From: Piper betle
Taxonomy: Eukaryota; Streptophyta; Magnoliopsida; Piperales; Piperaceae
Assembly (NCBI GenBank): GCA_033002965.1
Contig: JAURVB010001639.1
Span: 37,995 to 101,994, forward strand
DNA length: 64,000 nt
Reading direction: 5' to 3'
The notes under the pieces are model-generated. The model did not search any database. It worked only from the letters and a program-made list of their open reading frames with translations, and was not told where the DNA came from. This document shows positions 1 to 10,873 of the stretch, piece by piece. Numbering within the stretch: the first letter of the stretch is position 1; each line of letters starts with the position of its first letter. The position numbers and the translations under genes were made by a program.

Positions 1-409
1 TGTCAATTGCCAGTTGCAACTATTGATACCTTTTAAAGTATTAGATATTTGCATAAAGCTTTGTGGCTTCAAATCTATAGTTCTGGTGTGAGGTCAAAAT
101 TGTAATTTTTTGTCATTTCATATGAATGAATTTTGGAATTACGAGGGCCCCTGAATGGAACAGGGAGGAATTTGGGTATGAGAGGAATAAAAGAGATCCA
201 ATTGATTTGCTTGAATTTTTTTAAAAATAATAATAATAAATAAAATGGACCAGAAGCCAGTGGCTTCAGCTGCAAATATACGTCCTAAATTTGTTGTTCT
301 TGAATATATTCATCTATATTTTAGCTATGTTCTATGGGATGTATTATTAGCACGAATGTGACTTTTCCCTCTCCTTTGCTGTTGTTGCATTTTTACTCTT
401 CTGTAATAG
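1..409 (+). other. Intron upstream of the BSD-like terminal exon
   Basis: No coding exon could be recognised here. The end (about 361-409) is a pyrimidine-rich tract closing in AG at 408-409, which is a normal plant 3' splice site, so the stretch is best read as intron of the gene whose last exon follows. Confidence 0.5.
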
Positions 410-1024
410 ATTGTGGAAGCTAGGGCCATGCTGATGAAGGAATTGCAGAGTAGAACAAAGCCAAAGGAAGTTGATAAATTTGATGGAGTGAGCTTGTCCA
501 ATGTGAGAGATCCTTCAGAAGTGCCAGATGAAGCTTACGATACTCTTCCAGAGACAAAGACTTCCCCAACTTCTTTGGGGGAGCCCATCCCTTTTGAAAA
601 GACCAGGGATGTTGAGACTGAGAAATATCCTGTCATATCTTCTGAAATGAAGTGTGTCGACAAGTCTGTGATTGAGGAAGAATCCATTGTCAAAACTAGT
701 AAAAATGGCTTGTCTATCAACGTGGCAGATCAGAAATCCGACGAGGAAGGCGACGATTGGTTAGAGGATAATGCAGATGTAGCTAGCTCTAGGATACCTC
801 TTGGGAACGAGGAGGAGGTCTCGTTTAGTGATCTTGAAGAAGATGACAATGGCAATGGGCCCTTGCCAAGTGCAAGAATCGTGACCACTGAAGCCTTCGA
901 CTCCTCAAAGAGTTCAGGTCGGTGGGTGCAGTTGAGCAAAAGCCCACGCAGCATGACAAAGGGTGCAGGCAGTGGACCAAAGGAAAACAATGATTGGCTC
1001 AGTGTTGACACTGATACGGTGTAG
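410..1024 (+). CDS. C-terminal exon of a BSD-domain-like protein (partial gene)
   Basis: This is a single open exon of about 204 codons. It begins just after a splice acceptor (AG at 408-409, first codons ATT GTG GAA) and ends at a TAG stop at 1022-1024. The encoded tail is acidic and polar, with blocks such as EEGDDWLEDN, EEEVSFSDLEEDD and SGRWVQLSKSP, and it ends NDWLSVDTDTV. As I recall, paired DDWL and VSFSDLEEDD blocks and a closing NDWL are typical of the C-terminus of plant BSD-domain proteins, a family related to TFIIH and synapse-associated BSD folds. The BSD domain itself would be on exons left of this window, so the family call rests on the tail only. GTG at 413 is an internal codon, not a start. 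An unrelated acidic nuclear or cytosolic protein is the main alternative. Confidence 0.55.
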   Translation: MVEARAMLMKELQSRTKPKEVDKFDGVSLSNVRDPSEVPDEAYDTLPETKTSPTSLGEPIPFEKTRDVETEKYPVISSEMKCVDKSVIEEESIVKTSKNGLSINVADQKSDEEGDDWLEDNADVASSRIPLGNEEEVSFSDLEEDDNGNGPLPSARIVTTEAFDSSKSSGRWVQLSKSPRSMTKGAGSGPKENNDWLSVDTDTV

Positions 1025-1536
1025 GTAATGTAAATTGCTTGAATGATCCCTTCTGATGCCAACCCTTTATATCTTTTTGTATCTTATTTCTTCTTCTGGA
1101 CATCTAAATATGGTGGATGGAAAACTGTGTATATAGATGGTCCTTATATATTATTTCCTCAAGGAAGTTTCCGTAGCCATTCATGTATTTTAAAGTGTTT
1201 TGACAGCGGGTATTTGTTTTATGTTACATATTCAAAGTTGCTTTTGAATGATTTCTTTGCACGAATGATTTTTAACCGGTAACAAAATTCTGTAATCTAT
1301 TGATTTGTTTCAATGCTAGATAGTCCTTATATACTCTTCCATCGTAATATCTCATTCTAATTCATTGGATGCATGATGAAGGTAAGCAGGGAACCGCCAT
1401 GATTTTTTTTCTTCTAAAGAAGATTTTACTTCGTGGATGAAGGTACTGACAACTAACCCTACAATTGTATAGAGTGGATATTTGTAGGGTGATTGATAGC
1501 TATGCCATAAGTGTGTCTTTTTACTGTGGATGAAGT
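1025..1536 (+). other. 3' UTR and intergenic DNA between BSD-like exon and retrotransposon
   Basis: The DNA is AT-rich and without a supported gene. The first 200-300 bases are probably the 3' UTR of the BSD-like gene. No canonical polyadenylation signal stands out. Confidence 0.4.
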
Positions 1537-1955
1537 TGTCAGAAGTTAGTTAATTAGTTGGTAGTAGTTTTCATTTTAAGAGTGATTTTTTAATTGTTTG
1601 AATTTCAATTACACAAAATAGGAAAAATATTTGATTTTTACTTTTTGAATTTGAATTACAATGTATAGTGGAAAAAGTATAAAGGGAGAACAACTATTGT
1701 AAAACAGAGAATGTATGAATGAAAAAGTTTACTTTCTTCTTCAATCTCTTCTCATCCCAAGTCTCTCATTCTTCTTCTTCAAACCGTCTCAATTTACGAA
1801 CTCTTTTCCAAACCCTTCTCCTAATCTTCTTTCAAATCCAAAATTGTTCTGACATTCGTCACAGAACAACTTTAATTCTGGATCAATCAGCTGCTAAAAC
1901 TCATATCTATCCATTACGAAGCTGAGGATGATTACAACGCCAAAACCTCCTAACA
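1537..1955 (+). repeat. Putative 5' LTR of the gypsy element
   Basis: The candidate starts TGTCAGAAGTT and ends in ACA three bases before the primer-binding site. A TATAAAG box at about 1679-1685 would serve as the element's own promoter. The right edge is well fixed by the primer-binding site. The left edge is chosen only because a TG lies at a reasonable distance (about 419 bp), and no partner LTR is available to confirm it. Confidence 0.55.
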
Positions 1956-1958
1956 AAA

Positions 1959-1970
1959 TGGTATCAGAGC
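1959..1970 (+). promoter_or_regulatory. Primer-binding site (initiator Met tRNA)
   Basis: TGGTATCAGAGC is complementary to the 3' end of plant initiator-methionine tRNA, the usual primer for plant gypsy and copia elements. It sits three bases after the inferred LTR end and ahead of gag. Confidence 0.9.
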
Positions 1971-4900
1971 TTGGCGACAACGATTCTTGTGTAGTTCAGA
2001 TCGAAAATGAGGTAATGGATCTATCTCTTTCCATGACTAGATTACAAGTCAAGTGGAATTTCAACAAGAACAAGCTAATACTAATAAGCAGATATTTGAT
2101 ATGTTAAATTTGATCATTTCAAAAATTGATAATTTGGTGAGAAGATCCTGTGTTGAAGTTTTATCTTCTATTCCTCATATTCCAAGAGATATTAATATGG
2201 GAGAGCGATCAGATTGTGTTGCCTCTTTAGCAGAGTCTCTTCCAAAGTGGTACAAATTTGATCTGTCTAGTTATGATGGAGAAGCAGATCCCCGACCTTA
2301 GCTTTGTAGATGTGAGCAATTCTTTGAAGCTCAAAAAGTGGCTCCACCTATTCAAGCTCTGTTTGACTCTCTTCATTCCACTGTAGATGCTCAATTATGG
2401 TTTCACAGCTATTAGAAGAAGAACATAAATCCAAGTTGGATAGAGCTGAAGCATGGCATGTTAATGCGATTTGGTCCAAATGTCTTTGTAGATTATTATG
2501 GTGACTGACCAGATTACAACAGGCGGGAACAGTAAGGGAGTATACAAAAAATTTCAACAATTACTGCAAACAGTTGGAGAGTTACCTGAGTACTAACAGA
2601 TAAGTTCTTATATCATTGGTCTTAAAGATGCGATTAGAATGTAAGTCAAAGCTAGAAGACCTTCAACGCTAGAAGATGCTGTTGGTTATGCCTATCTGTA
2701 TGAATCATTTAATCCACAAATCAAAAGAATTCCAAATGCCAATACTGGATTAGAAGTTAAAATGATTCCAATGAGTGCACCCACAGCAAACAATAGTGTA
2801 ACTCTTCCTAAACAGGCAGATCCCGTTAAGAAACTCTCATTTGCGGAATTAAAAGACAGAAGAGAGAAAGGCCTTTGCTATCATTGCCATGAGAAGTTTT
2901 TACCTGGTCAGGAGTGTAAAAGGTTATTCATCATACAAGGAGATTGGCTAGAAGAGGATCAAGATCTGGACTATGATACTACCAACAGAGAAACAGACCA
3001 ATCCCTTGAGGCACCTTGCTTGTATCCTGAGATTTCATACAGCGCACTGTCTGGAGCATCTTCACCACAAACCATGAAGTTGTATGGATCACCGAACAAA
3101 CAAAAAGTTTATGTGCTCATTGACTCAGGAGGTACTCACAAATTCCTGAAGGAATAGCAGAAAAACTACAGATACCAGTATCAACACAGAAGAAATTGGC
3201 AGTTGTGGTAGGCAATGGGGATAATTTGCAAAGTCAAGGCTTCTGTTCAGATGTTGAATTGAATCTTCAGGGCTATCACCTTACTATGAAATTTTATCAT
3301 CTGGCTCTTCCTGATTATGATGTAGTTTTGGGTGCTCAATGGCTGTGTACAGTGGGACCAATCTTATGGAATTTTGCCAAACTGACCATGTCTTTTCGAT
3401 TGGGAAATCAAGCAGTCAATCTGCAAAGTATATCCTCCGTGGTTAGTAAATGTGTATCTCCTAAGAAAATGGTCAAGGCGGCCCTTAAATCATATCAGGG
3501 TTTTCTCTGTCAATGTTCTATAAGTGAATTTCAAGTTCCATGGCAATGCAAAGAACAAGAAGAGCAATGGTTACAGTTGAATGGTGAGCAAATGTCGCAG
3601 TTAGAAATTTTGCTAAAGAAGCACGATGAAGTGTTCAAGGAAATAACCACATTACCTCCTGCTAGAGCTTCAGATCATCAGATTCCTTTACTTCCTGGAA
3701 CTGGTCCAGTTGTGGTACGCACTTACCGTTATCCATATTATCAGAAGTTAGAACCTGAAAAGCAAATTCGTGAAATGCTGAATACTGGAATCATTAGACT
3801 TAGTAATAGTCCATTTTCAAGTCAGTGTTGTTGATAAAAAAAGATGGGTCGTGGAGGATGTGTGTGGACTATAGTTCTTCGAATAAGGTGATTGTTAAGG
3901 ATAAATTTCCAATGCCTCGTATTGATGAACTATTGGACGAGTTACAACAGGAGCTCAATATTTCTCAAAGCTAGACCTCAGGTCAGGCTATCATCAAATT
4001 AGGATGAAGGTTGAATATGTTCACACAGCTGCCTTAAGAACTCATCACAGTCACTATGAGTTTTAGTGATGCCATTTGGATTATCCAATGCACCCTCTAC
4101 CTTTCAGGCCTTAATGAATTCAATTTTTCAAGAATTTCTAAGGAAATTTATATTGGTATTCTTTGATGAAATATTGATATACGGTCCTTCATGGCATGAT
4201 CACATGGTGCAACTTGATCAAGTGTTTGAGATTCTGAAATCACAACAACTGAAAGTAAAGAGGGAAGTGTGAATTTGGACAAACAGAAGTGCATTACTTG
4301 GGACATATAATTTCAAGAGAGGGTTTTAACATGGATCCAACAAAAGTGGAAGCCATACAATCTTGGCTTATACCAGCGACTATCTAGGATGTGCGTGGAT
4401 TTCTTGGTTTAACAGGCTACTATCGAAAATTCATTCAGCATTATAGAAAGTTAGCCGAACCTTTGACTGCCTTGAGTAAGAAAATGCTTTCCACAGGTCT
4501 CAAACAACAACCAATGCTCTCGACAATCTAAAGAAGGCTGTCACAGAAACTCCTGTCCTCATACTTCCTGATTTTTCTTCAATATTTGAGGTGGAATGTG
4601 ATGCCTCTGGTACAGGAATAGGGGCTGTCTTGATGCAGACAAGAAGACTGATTGCCTATTTCAGCAAAACACTCCATGGCAGACATTTATTGTTTTCCAC
4701 ATATGAAAAAGAATTAATGGTTTTGGTGCTTTCTGTACAGAAATGGAGACATTATCTCCTTGGGAGGCATTTCATTGTTAAAACTGACCATTCGAGCCTC
4801 AAATATCTATGGGATCAAAAGTTGACAACTTCTGCTCAACATAGATGGCCGGTGAAATTGATGGGTTTTGACTTCCATATTGAGTACAAGAAGGGTATTG

Positions 4901-6040
4901 ATAATATAGTTGCTGATGCTCTTTCGAGAAGGGGAAATGCAAACGTGGAAACTAGTCACTGTGATGATTCCTCTCAATATGCTGCCACTTCTTTATTAAT
5001 TCCACAATGGGTGCACACTATCGAAGAGAAGGTCCATACGGAAGAGAAATTGCAGGAAATCATTCAGCAGATTACTTCAAACATGTTGAGCCCTAAACAT
5101 TGGAGGTACGAAACTGGAGTTATCTTTTACAAAGACAGGATTCACTTATATAGTGAATCTGTCTTAATTCCAGTGATCCTTAATGAGTATCATGCTGCCA
5201 CACATGAGGGATTTAAAAAACATTGCATAGGACTGATCAGTTTTTTATTGGCATGGCATGAGAGAACAGATTAAGGACTTCATCAGAGCTTGTGATACTT
5301 GTCAAAGACACAAGAATCTGACCACTTCTCCCGCAGGGGCTATTACAACCTTTACCTGCTCCTGATTGTATTTGGAGCGATATTTCAATGGATTTCATCA
5401 CTTCACTGCCACCATCACAGGGAAAGACTATTATTTTGGTGGTTGTTTGCAGGTTGTCAACATATGCTCATTTCATACCTACGAGCCATCCTTATACGAC
5501 AGCAACTGTGGCTCAGCAATTTTCAATCACATATTCAAGCAACATGGTCTCCCTAGATCCATTGTTTCAGACAGAGATGCAGTTTTCTTAAGTTCATTGT
5601 GGCAAGAACTCTTCAAGCTGCAAAGAGTGACATTCAAAATGTCATCTGCGTATCACCCTGAATCCGATGGCCAAAGTCAGGTGGTAAACTGGAGATGTAT
5701 TTGAGGTGTTTCACAAGTGGCCAGCCTAAGGAATGTTGTAAGTGGTTACCATGGGCAGAATACTGCTATAATACAAGTTACCATTCTACAGTCAAGATGA
5801 CTCCTTATGAGGCTGTTTTTGGAAGACCACCTTTCATCATTCTGTCATACATACCAGGAACAGCATTACAACCAGCAGTGGATTTGGAATTAAGAAACCG
5901 TGATGTAGTGTCACAAGAACTCAAAAAAATATGTTGGCAGCCCAACATCGTATGAAGCAACAAGCGGATACTCGTAGAACTGAAAGAGCCGTCAATGAAG
6001 GGGATTGGGTATATCTCAAGATTCATTGAAGGCTAACATT

Positions 6041-6123
6041 CGGAACTTCCGAAGAAACGAGGATTAACCATAATACAAAGCATAATATGTTGGCAACTCG
6101 TTCCGGGTTCTTCGGAAGTTCCG
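6041..6123. repeat. Perfect 16-bp inverted repeat around a 51-bp spacer
   Basis: CGGAACTTCCGAAGAA at 6041-6056 has its exact reverse complement at 6108-6123. It begins 14 bp after the truncation point of the gypsy element. It could be a small hairpin or the termini of a tiny insertion. No target duplication was found. Confidence 0.6.
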
Positions 6124-7781
6124 GCCTTTAATGTGCTGATCTTCTTTTTCTTTCTTTCTGTATCTTTAATCCGATCGTTCCCTTCTCATTAACTGCCTCC
6201 CTTGGCCTCGACTTCATCCTCCTCATTTTGCTTTGCATGCATGCGGCTTGCTTGCGAATGAAATTTTTCTGTAGATTGTATGTAGTGCAGCAGACGAGTT
6301 TTTAGTCGTATTCTACCAGGTAAATCTTTGCAGCGCGAAGAAGTCCCATACTGCATAGGGTTGATTAAATGTTGACAATGTGAGAAAGGAGCATCCTTTT
6401 CACTTTGTCATGAAAACGAAGAAAAGGAGAAAACTTTGGTTGGCTAATACGTTGCACAGACCAAGCTTTAAATTCCTGTACAGCTTTTTGATTGGTGAGT
6501 TAAAATACTAATTACGATTATTTCTTCTAAATTCTTTAAATTGTCATAATTCACACCAGTTAAGTTAAGGGGCTACTGAAGTTTGTTGTGTTAAGTGTTA
6601 CATCATCAAATCTTTCCGGAGGCAAAGAATGGGGATGGAGGTTGGAGGTTGCAGGTTGAGGAAGACAGGATTTTAAGAGGGGAAATTTGCTGTGTAAGAG
6701 TGGGGATTGTGGGGAACATGGGTGGTTCCTAATATGATAAAGCATAATTTGTTTATTTTTTTCAAAGTTAATTAAGAGATTATGTTGACATTGCACATTT
6801 ATTTTGGTTTTTAAGTATGTATTTTCTATTACCTTTCAGAAAATAAAATGATACAAGCTCTGGCCGAGATTATGAACTTACATTCAGACAAAGGTGATGA
6901 ACACCATCGACGTTATTATACCCCTTGGAGTGTTCAAGTATAATCCCTTGATAATGGTTAAAACATGTAGCTTGGGAGGCTTTCAGCAGAGGCACAAGTA
7001 TATTTATTTATATCATTCTTGCAAACTGTGGAAGAATGGCATGCATGCTGTATTAAACAGAACAGTGAGAAAATTTGATGTTGAAAAACGAAAAATAGAA
7101 ATAAACAGATGATTCCTTACGATTAACCATTAGAACTAAAAAACGGGCCCAAAAACTGTTGGGGCTCATCATCTGTTTTGAGTTGATTCATTCTAATTCT
7201 GCAATCTTTTCTCGCGGGCTATATTCTAGGCTTCTAGCGATGACTGACATATTGCTGCTACTGCACCGATGAACAAACTGTAGAGATTGCTGTTTTTTGT
7301 TGTTGGTGGTGTGGTTGGATGGAGTTGGTTCGAATCAATTCATTCCATTTTCTTCCCAACACCACATATCACGTGTAGGATTAGTTCACATGCAAAAAGG
7401 CTAAAGTACACACCTTCAATCCCAAAATTTTGACCATATGCATGTGCCCACATTGAAGATTTCTCCAAATAATTCCACAGCCAAGATCTGTGTCATGCAT
7501 GTACTGCAAAGCCATACTTTTTCTTAGGTTACCTAAATTTTCATCCCTTTCCAGGCATGAAAGGAAACAGCCCATCAATAGAAGGAACCTACAAATAACA
7601 GAGAAAAAGAAAGAAAAAGCCATCATACTGGTTTGTCATTTAGACAACCATCAAGAGAGCTGAGACCCAACCGATTCCTTACATTATTAGATTATTATTA
7701 TGAGATAATTCATTGATCTTATGAATGTCCCTAATGGCCATTCTTGTAAGGAACCTAGAAGGAAAGCAAAACAGCATTGAT
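6124..7781. other. Intergenic region downstream of the PSK gene
   Basis: There is no recognised gene. The part nearest 7781 is probably the 3' UTR of the minus-strand phytosulfokine gene. Short ORFs here (for example near 6894-7112 plus and 7381-7626 minus) show no family features and are not supported. Confidence 0.4.
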
Positions 7782-8166
7782 TCAAGTATGGGTGCTGTTG
7801 GTGTATATATAATCTGCGTGAGCATATAAAGTCTTCCTCATCAAGCACTCCTTGTTATCATCTCCATCACAATCTTCTTCATTAATTGTGCCCGTGCCGT
7901 TGTCGTCTTCGACAACCACCTAAAAACCCATAAACCAAGACACGCCCAGTTGATAAAACATCCAAAACTCACCATCGAATTACCAGAAATTGATATTGTC
8001 AGTAAAAAGCAATCAGTTCAATATCCAAAGAAAGAGAAGGCAACAAGAGCTTACATCATTTTCTCCTCCTTTATGTGTCAAATCCACAGCATGGGCTGGT
8101 TCCATCCTTGCAGACACAAGAGAGAGAGGAGAGAAGGCAAAGCAGAAGAAGACTGTTTCTCATCAT
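7782..8166 (-). CDS. PSK: Phytosulfokine (PSK) precursor, two exons, variant pentapeptide YIYTN
   Basis: PSK precursors are small secreted proteins that are tyrosine-sulfated and cleaved to a five-residue growth hormone. Exon 1 (8166 to 8055) begins ATG ATG and encodes a leucine-rich signal peptide, MMRNSLLLLCLLSSLL. Its end in another frame reads SARMEPAHAVDL...GGEND. Exon 2 (7919 to 7782) encodes VVVEDDNGTG...EEDCDGDDN, then ECLMRKTLYAHADYIYTN, then STHT and a TGA stop. The 135-bp intron has GT and AG ends. The C-terminal layout (acidic stretch, C, EC, basic pair, L..AH.DYIYT) is the PSK signature. The hormone ends in N (AAC) rather than Q. The signal-peptide frame and the rest of exon 1 differ by a frame, and the break falls in a CT-rich tract (about 8110-8135). 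Gain of two bases there would give about 83 residues. A TATA-like element lies at about 8221-8229. Confidence 0.85.
7797..7811 (-). other. Mature PSK pentapeptide codons (YIYTN)
   Basis: On the minus strand the codons are TAT ATA TAC ACC AAC. Both tyrosines, the sulfation targets, are present, and the preceding D needed for tyrosylprotein sulfotransferase recognition is kept. The last residue is N instead of Q. Changing CAA or CAG to AAC needs two substitutions, so a single read error is unlikely. Confidence 0.85.
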
Positions 8167-8220
8167 CTTGGAAACAACACCGGATTGTGAATTGGTGATG
8201 TTTGTTTGACAATAGGCAGG

Positions 8221-8229
8221 GTATATAAA
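8221..8229 (-). promoter_or_regulatory. TATA-like element upstream of PSK
   Basis: On the minus strand this reads TTTATATAC, about 55-60 bp upstream of the first ATG. That leaves room for a short 5' leader. It is a sequence match only. Confidence 0.4.
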
Positions 8230-10519
8230 GGCAAGCAAAACAAGAAAATGGTGGAGGAGAAAGGCAAGTTATATCATATATGGAAGGATTAAGGTGTTAT
8301 TGGAAAGAAGAATCTAATTTTGAAGGTCGACATTGAATGGGGTGAGTGAGAGACGGTTGGCAGCAACGCATGGACAAAGATCGTCGTTTCTATCGCAAAT
8401 ACGCGAGTATCATAATTGTCAATGTTCCCCCTCACAAAAATGTTGACTACAAGCCGAATATCACGTATTACATTCCTCTCCTCTTGTTCTTAGAAAAACA
8501 AAATTTCCTTGGCATTTACTTGGTGTGTATTTAGAGTTGTTTTAAGCATCCATGGACTGAACTACCGATAATTAGGAATGAAGTCAAACGACATCTAATT
8601 TGATGGTTATGGTGAGCATGGTGGAGGAGATGAATAACACATGTATGCCGGCTGTCCTGCTTTTACTTTTGGAGCAGGGAAGGAGTCTGACCGTGCATGT
8701 TAATAGTGCCGGCTAGTGAGTTATTCATGTAAATTTACAGAGCTTATAATGCACGCCCCTCTATATGGTCGAGTCTTCCCGGAGCAGCTCTTCGGTGTCT
8801 CCAAATTCAGTCATTCTCGGTGGCATTTGTAGTCAATTGATGAATCATGAAGCGCAAAGTTATAAACCATTTGACCATATATGAGAAAGAAAATGGACAC
8901 TTCTTTTATTTATCCTTTTTTTTTCTATGATAATTTTAAATTTTATTTATATAACAATATCCTCCACGGGGCCCAGACCATGCACCGGGCCCATTTTTTA
9001 AAAATTTTCATTGTTTTATTATTTTATTCTTCTTTATTTTTTTTATTATGTAAGATTTTTACAAAATAATATAACATATAACAAAATTACAGAATCAGGG
9101 CAGAGCTCAACAGTTTGCCCGTTTCCCTAAGCCGTCGGGAAGGAACTGGAAGAGTTTAAGGGAAGCCGTTGGGTTCTGAAGAAAAAGCTGTTGGGCCTTG
9201 GCGCAGCCCCCACCCTCCTGCAACTGGGCCTGGGCCGACGGTACCCGGCCCACTTATATTTACTTCCTAATTGTCGACTTCCCCGAGCCTCCGTAGGACA
9301 GCTTAGACAGAGAAGTCTTGAGAATTCAGGTCAGGATGAGACGAGCCATTTATCGTTGCGATCGGTGTCGGAGTAGAAGTAAATTTTAAAGTATATATTT
9401 GCCTGGGGAGGGGAGAACATGTTACTCAGCAACCGACCCAGCATAGTTGTTGGCTCCAGATGATATAGATACAAGTTAAGGTTTAAAACCATAATTAACT
9501 GACAATACAAATTTCATGCTATCGACCCAGCATAGTTGTTGGCTCCAGATGATGAAGATGTTCATTTGGAAAATAGAGTCTGCTTTGAGGAAAAACCAAT
9601 TGCTTAGTAATGAATGTAAATTATGGACTTCCAAGTAGTGTTGGTAGAAGTTTAAGAGTAGGAAAGCGTCAATTAATTAGACATATATATTATCCACATT
9701 GGTGGCCCAATGATAATTGAGGAAGCTAGGTTGACTAGAAGTTGGGTGTTCGACTCTTATTTAATTATTTAACTTCACTGATTCCTGAATTTCTAACTTT
9801 TAAAGGATAAATATCTTGTTAAAAATTTTAGATATACATCGAATATATGACAGGGTGGAGGATTTGCTGTGACGTGTTTTTTTATTTTTACAAAGCAATA
9901 TTTGTAACATATGTTTCAGAAAATGATAGATCTCCACACTTTTTTTCAAAGCAGGTCATGTCTACATGAGCTTTGATGCTAGTTTTTCACCGCCGGATCA
10001 TGTGATGTTCATTAGGATGCAGAGTGCCCAATGGGGACCTAGCTAGTAATTTGTGAGCGTTTTAAGAGATAAAATGTTTAATGTTTTAATGAGCTTGTAA
10101 ACAAACAATAACTTTTTGACATGAAACTAAAACATGAAATTTTTGTTCTTGGGTGCTATCTATCGGATTTAGCTGGTAATTTTGTAGGAAATTCACAGCC
10201 AGATCAATTAATCAATCAATTTTGTATGCATAGCCATGTCTGATTTCCGTACAGCTCCAATATGCATATAAAATATATGCATTTTTCTGGAACCAAGTTT
10301 GAAGGCTGGTAGATTAAAGGGACTTGTACAACAAAGAAAGCAATTTATTCACACAACTTCACCTCATTGCATCCATACATTTATCTCATATTCAACCTTA
10401 CAAATGTTTTCATGAAACATGAGGAACCTGATTCATTCATACATATATATGTATATATATGAGAAATGGGTGAGCACATTAAAGACGGAAAGTACAAACC
10501 TTCAACATCTTATTTTTCT
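8230..10519. other. Intergenic region with a 31-bp direct repeat
   Basis: No supported gene. A 31-bp sequence starting CGACCCAGCATAG occurs at 9434-9464 and again at 9523-9553. A moderately GC-rich patch at about 8960-9360 contains several GGCCC and GGGCC words but no recognisable ORF. A TA-rich stretch lies near 10440-10460. Confidence 0.45.
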
Positions 10520-10873
10520 TTATCCACTGATCCCTTCAAGCATCCCACCTTTGTTCTTCCCCTCTCCACCCCTGCTCCCCCTCCTCATGTAAGCTCCAAC
10601 ATCCTCACTTGCTCTCCTACAAATCAAAGGCTCTTCATTGGACTCATCACCATCCCCCTCAGTAGATATGTTGATGCAAGAACATCTCTCTAGTGAGGCA
10701 AAGAAGGCTGCTGCCACCCCGCTGCCCACCCATGAGGCCACCTTGTCAATTTTCCGGCAGCCAGCTGAGCATTGGGTGATGGCGGACGATCGTCGGCGCC
10801 GGTCCGGACTGGCAGCACAAGAGTTGAAGGTGAAGAAGGAGGAGCTGCAGCTTGGGGAAGTGGCTGTGGCCAT
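10520..10873 (-). CDS. Small 117-residue protein, conserved-looking, function unknown
   Basis: This is an intronless ORF starting [12 protein letters not shown] at 10873 and ending at 10520. The N-terminus is serine-rich. The middle carries [18 protein letters not shown] followed by [13 protein letters not shown], then an acidic run ([13 protein letters not shown]) and a glycine- and arginine-rich tail. The [12 protein letters not shown] block resembles small uncharacterised plant proteins I have seen, but I cannot name a family with certainty. The frame stays open upstream to 11047, yet the internal ATG at 10873 is the better start because it opens the compositionally protein-like part. A TATA-like stretch (TTATAAAATA on the minus strand) sits at about 11003-11012, in a position consistent with that start. 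There is no signal peptide or clear membrane segment. Confidence 0.55.
   Translation of the reverse strand: MATATSPSCSSSFFTFNSCAASPDRRRRSSAITQCSAGCRKIDKVASWVGSGVAAAFFASLERCSCINISTEGDGDESNEEPLICRRASEDVGAYMRRGSRGGEGKNKGGMLEGISG

Larger units (their letters stand above)
1537..6027 (+). mobile_element. Degenerate Ty3/gypsy LTR retrotransposon, 3' truncated
   Basis: A gag-pol region in gypsy order (protease, reverse transcriptase, RNase H, integrase) is spread over all three plus frames. Gag-like sequence occupies about 2053-2700. A zinc-knuckle-like block (CYHCHEKF...C) lies near 2870-2915. The protease motif DSGGTH is near 3120, followed by DYDVVLGAQWL near 3320. Reverse transcriptase spans about 3660-4270, with MPFGLSNAPSTFQ near 4066-4105 and FFDEILIY near 4165, where the catalytic FDD has become FDE. 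RNase H starts at about 4590 (ECDASGTGIGAVL). Integrase pieces run from 5180 to 5960. Numerous stops and frameshifts interrupt every domain, so the copy cannot be autonomous. The body stops at about 6027, after an integrase-tail motif (GDWVYL), and no second LTR is seen. It is an old insertion beside the BSD-like gene. Confidence 0.93.

Noticed and set aside
413..415. GTG at 413 as a start codon
   Set aside because: It is preceded by a splice acceptor and an in-frame ATT. A plant nuclear gene would not start at GTG here; it is an internal codon of a terminal exon.
7381..7626. 81-codon minus-strand ORF downstream of PSK
   Set aside because: It starts with a hydrophobic stretch like a signal peptide, but the rest has no family pattern, and it lies in the expected PSK 3' flank.
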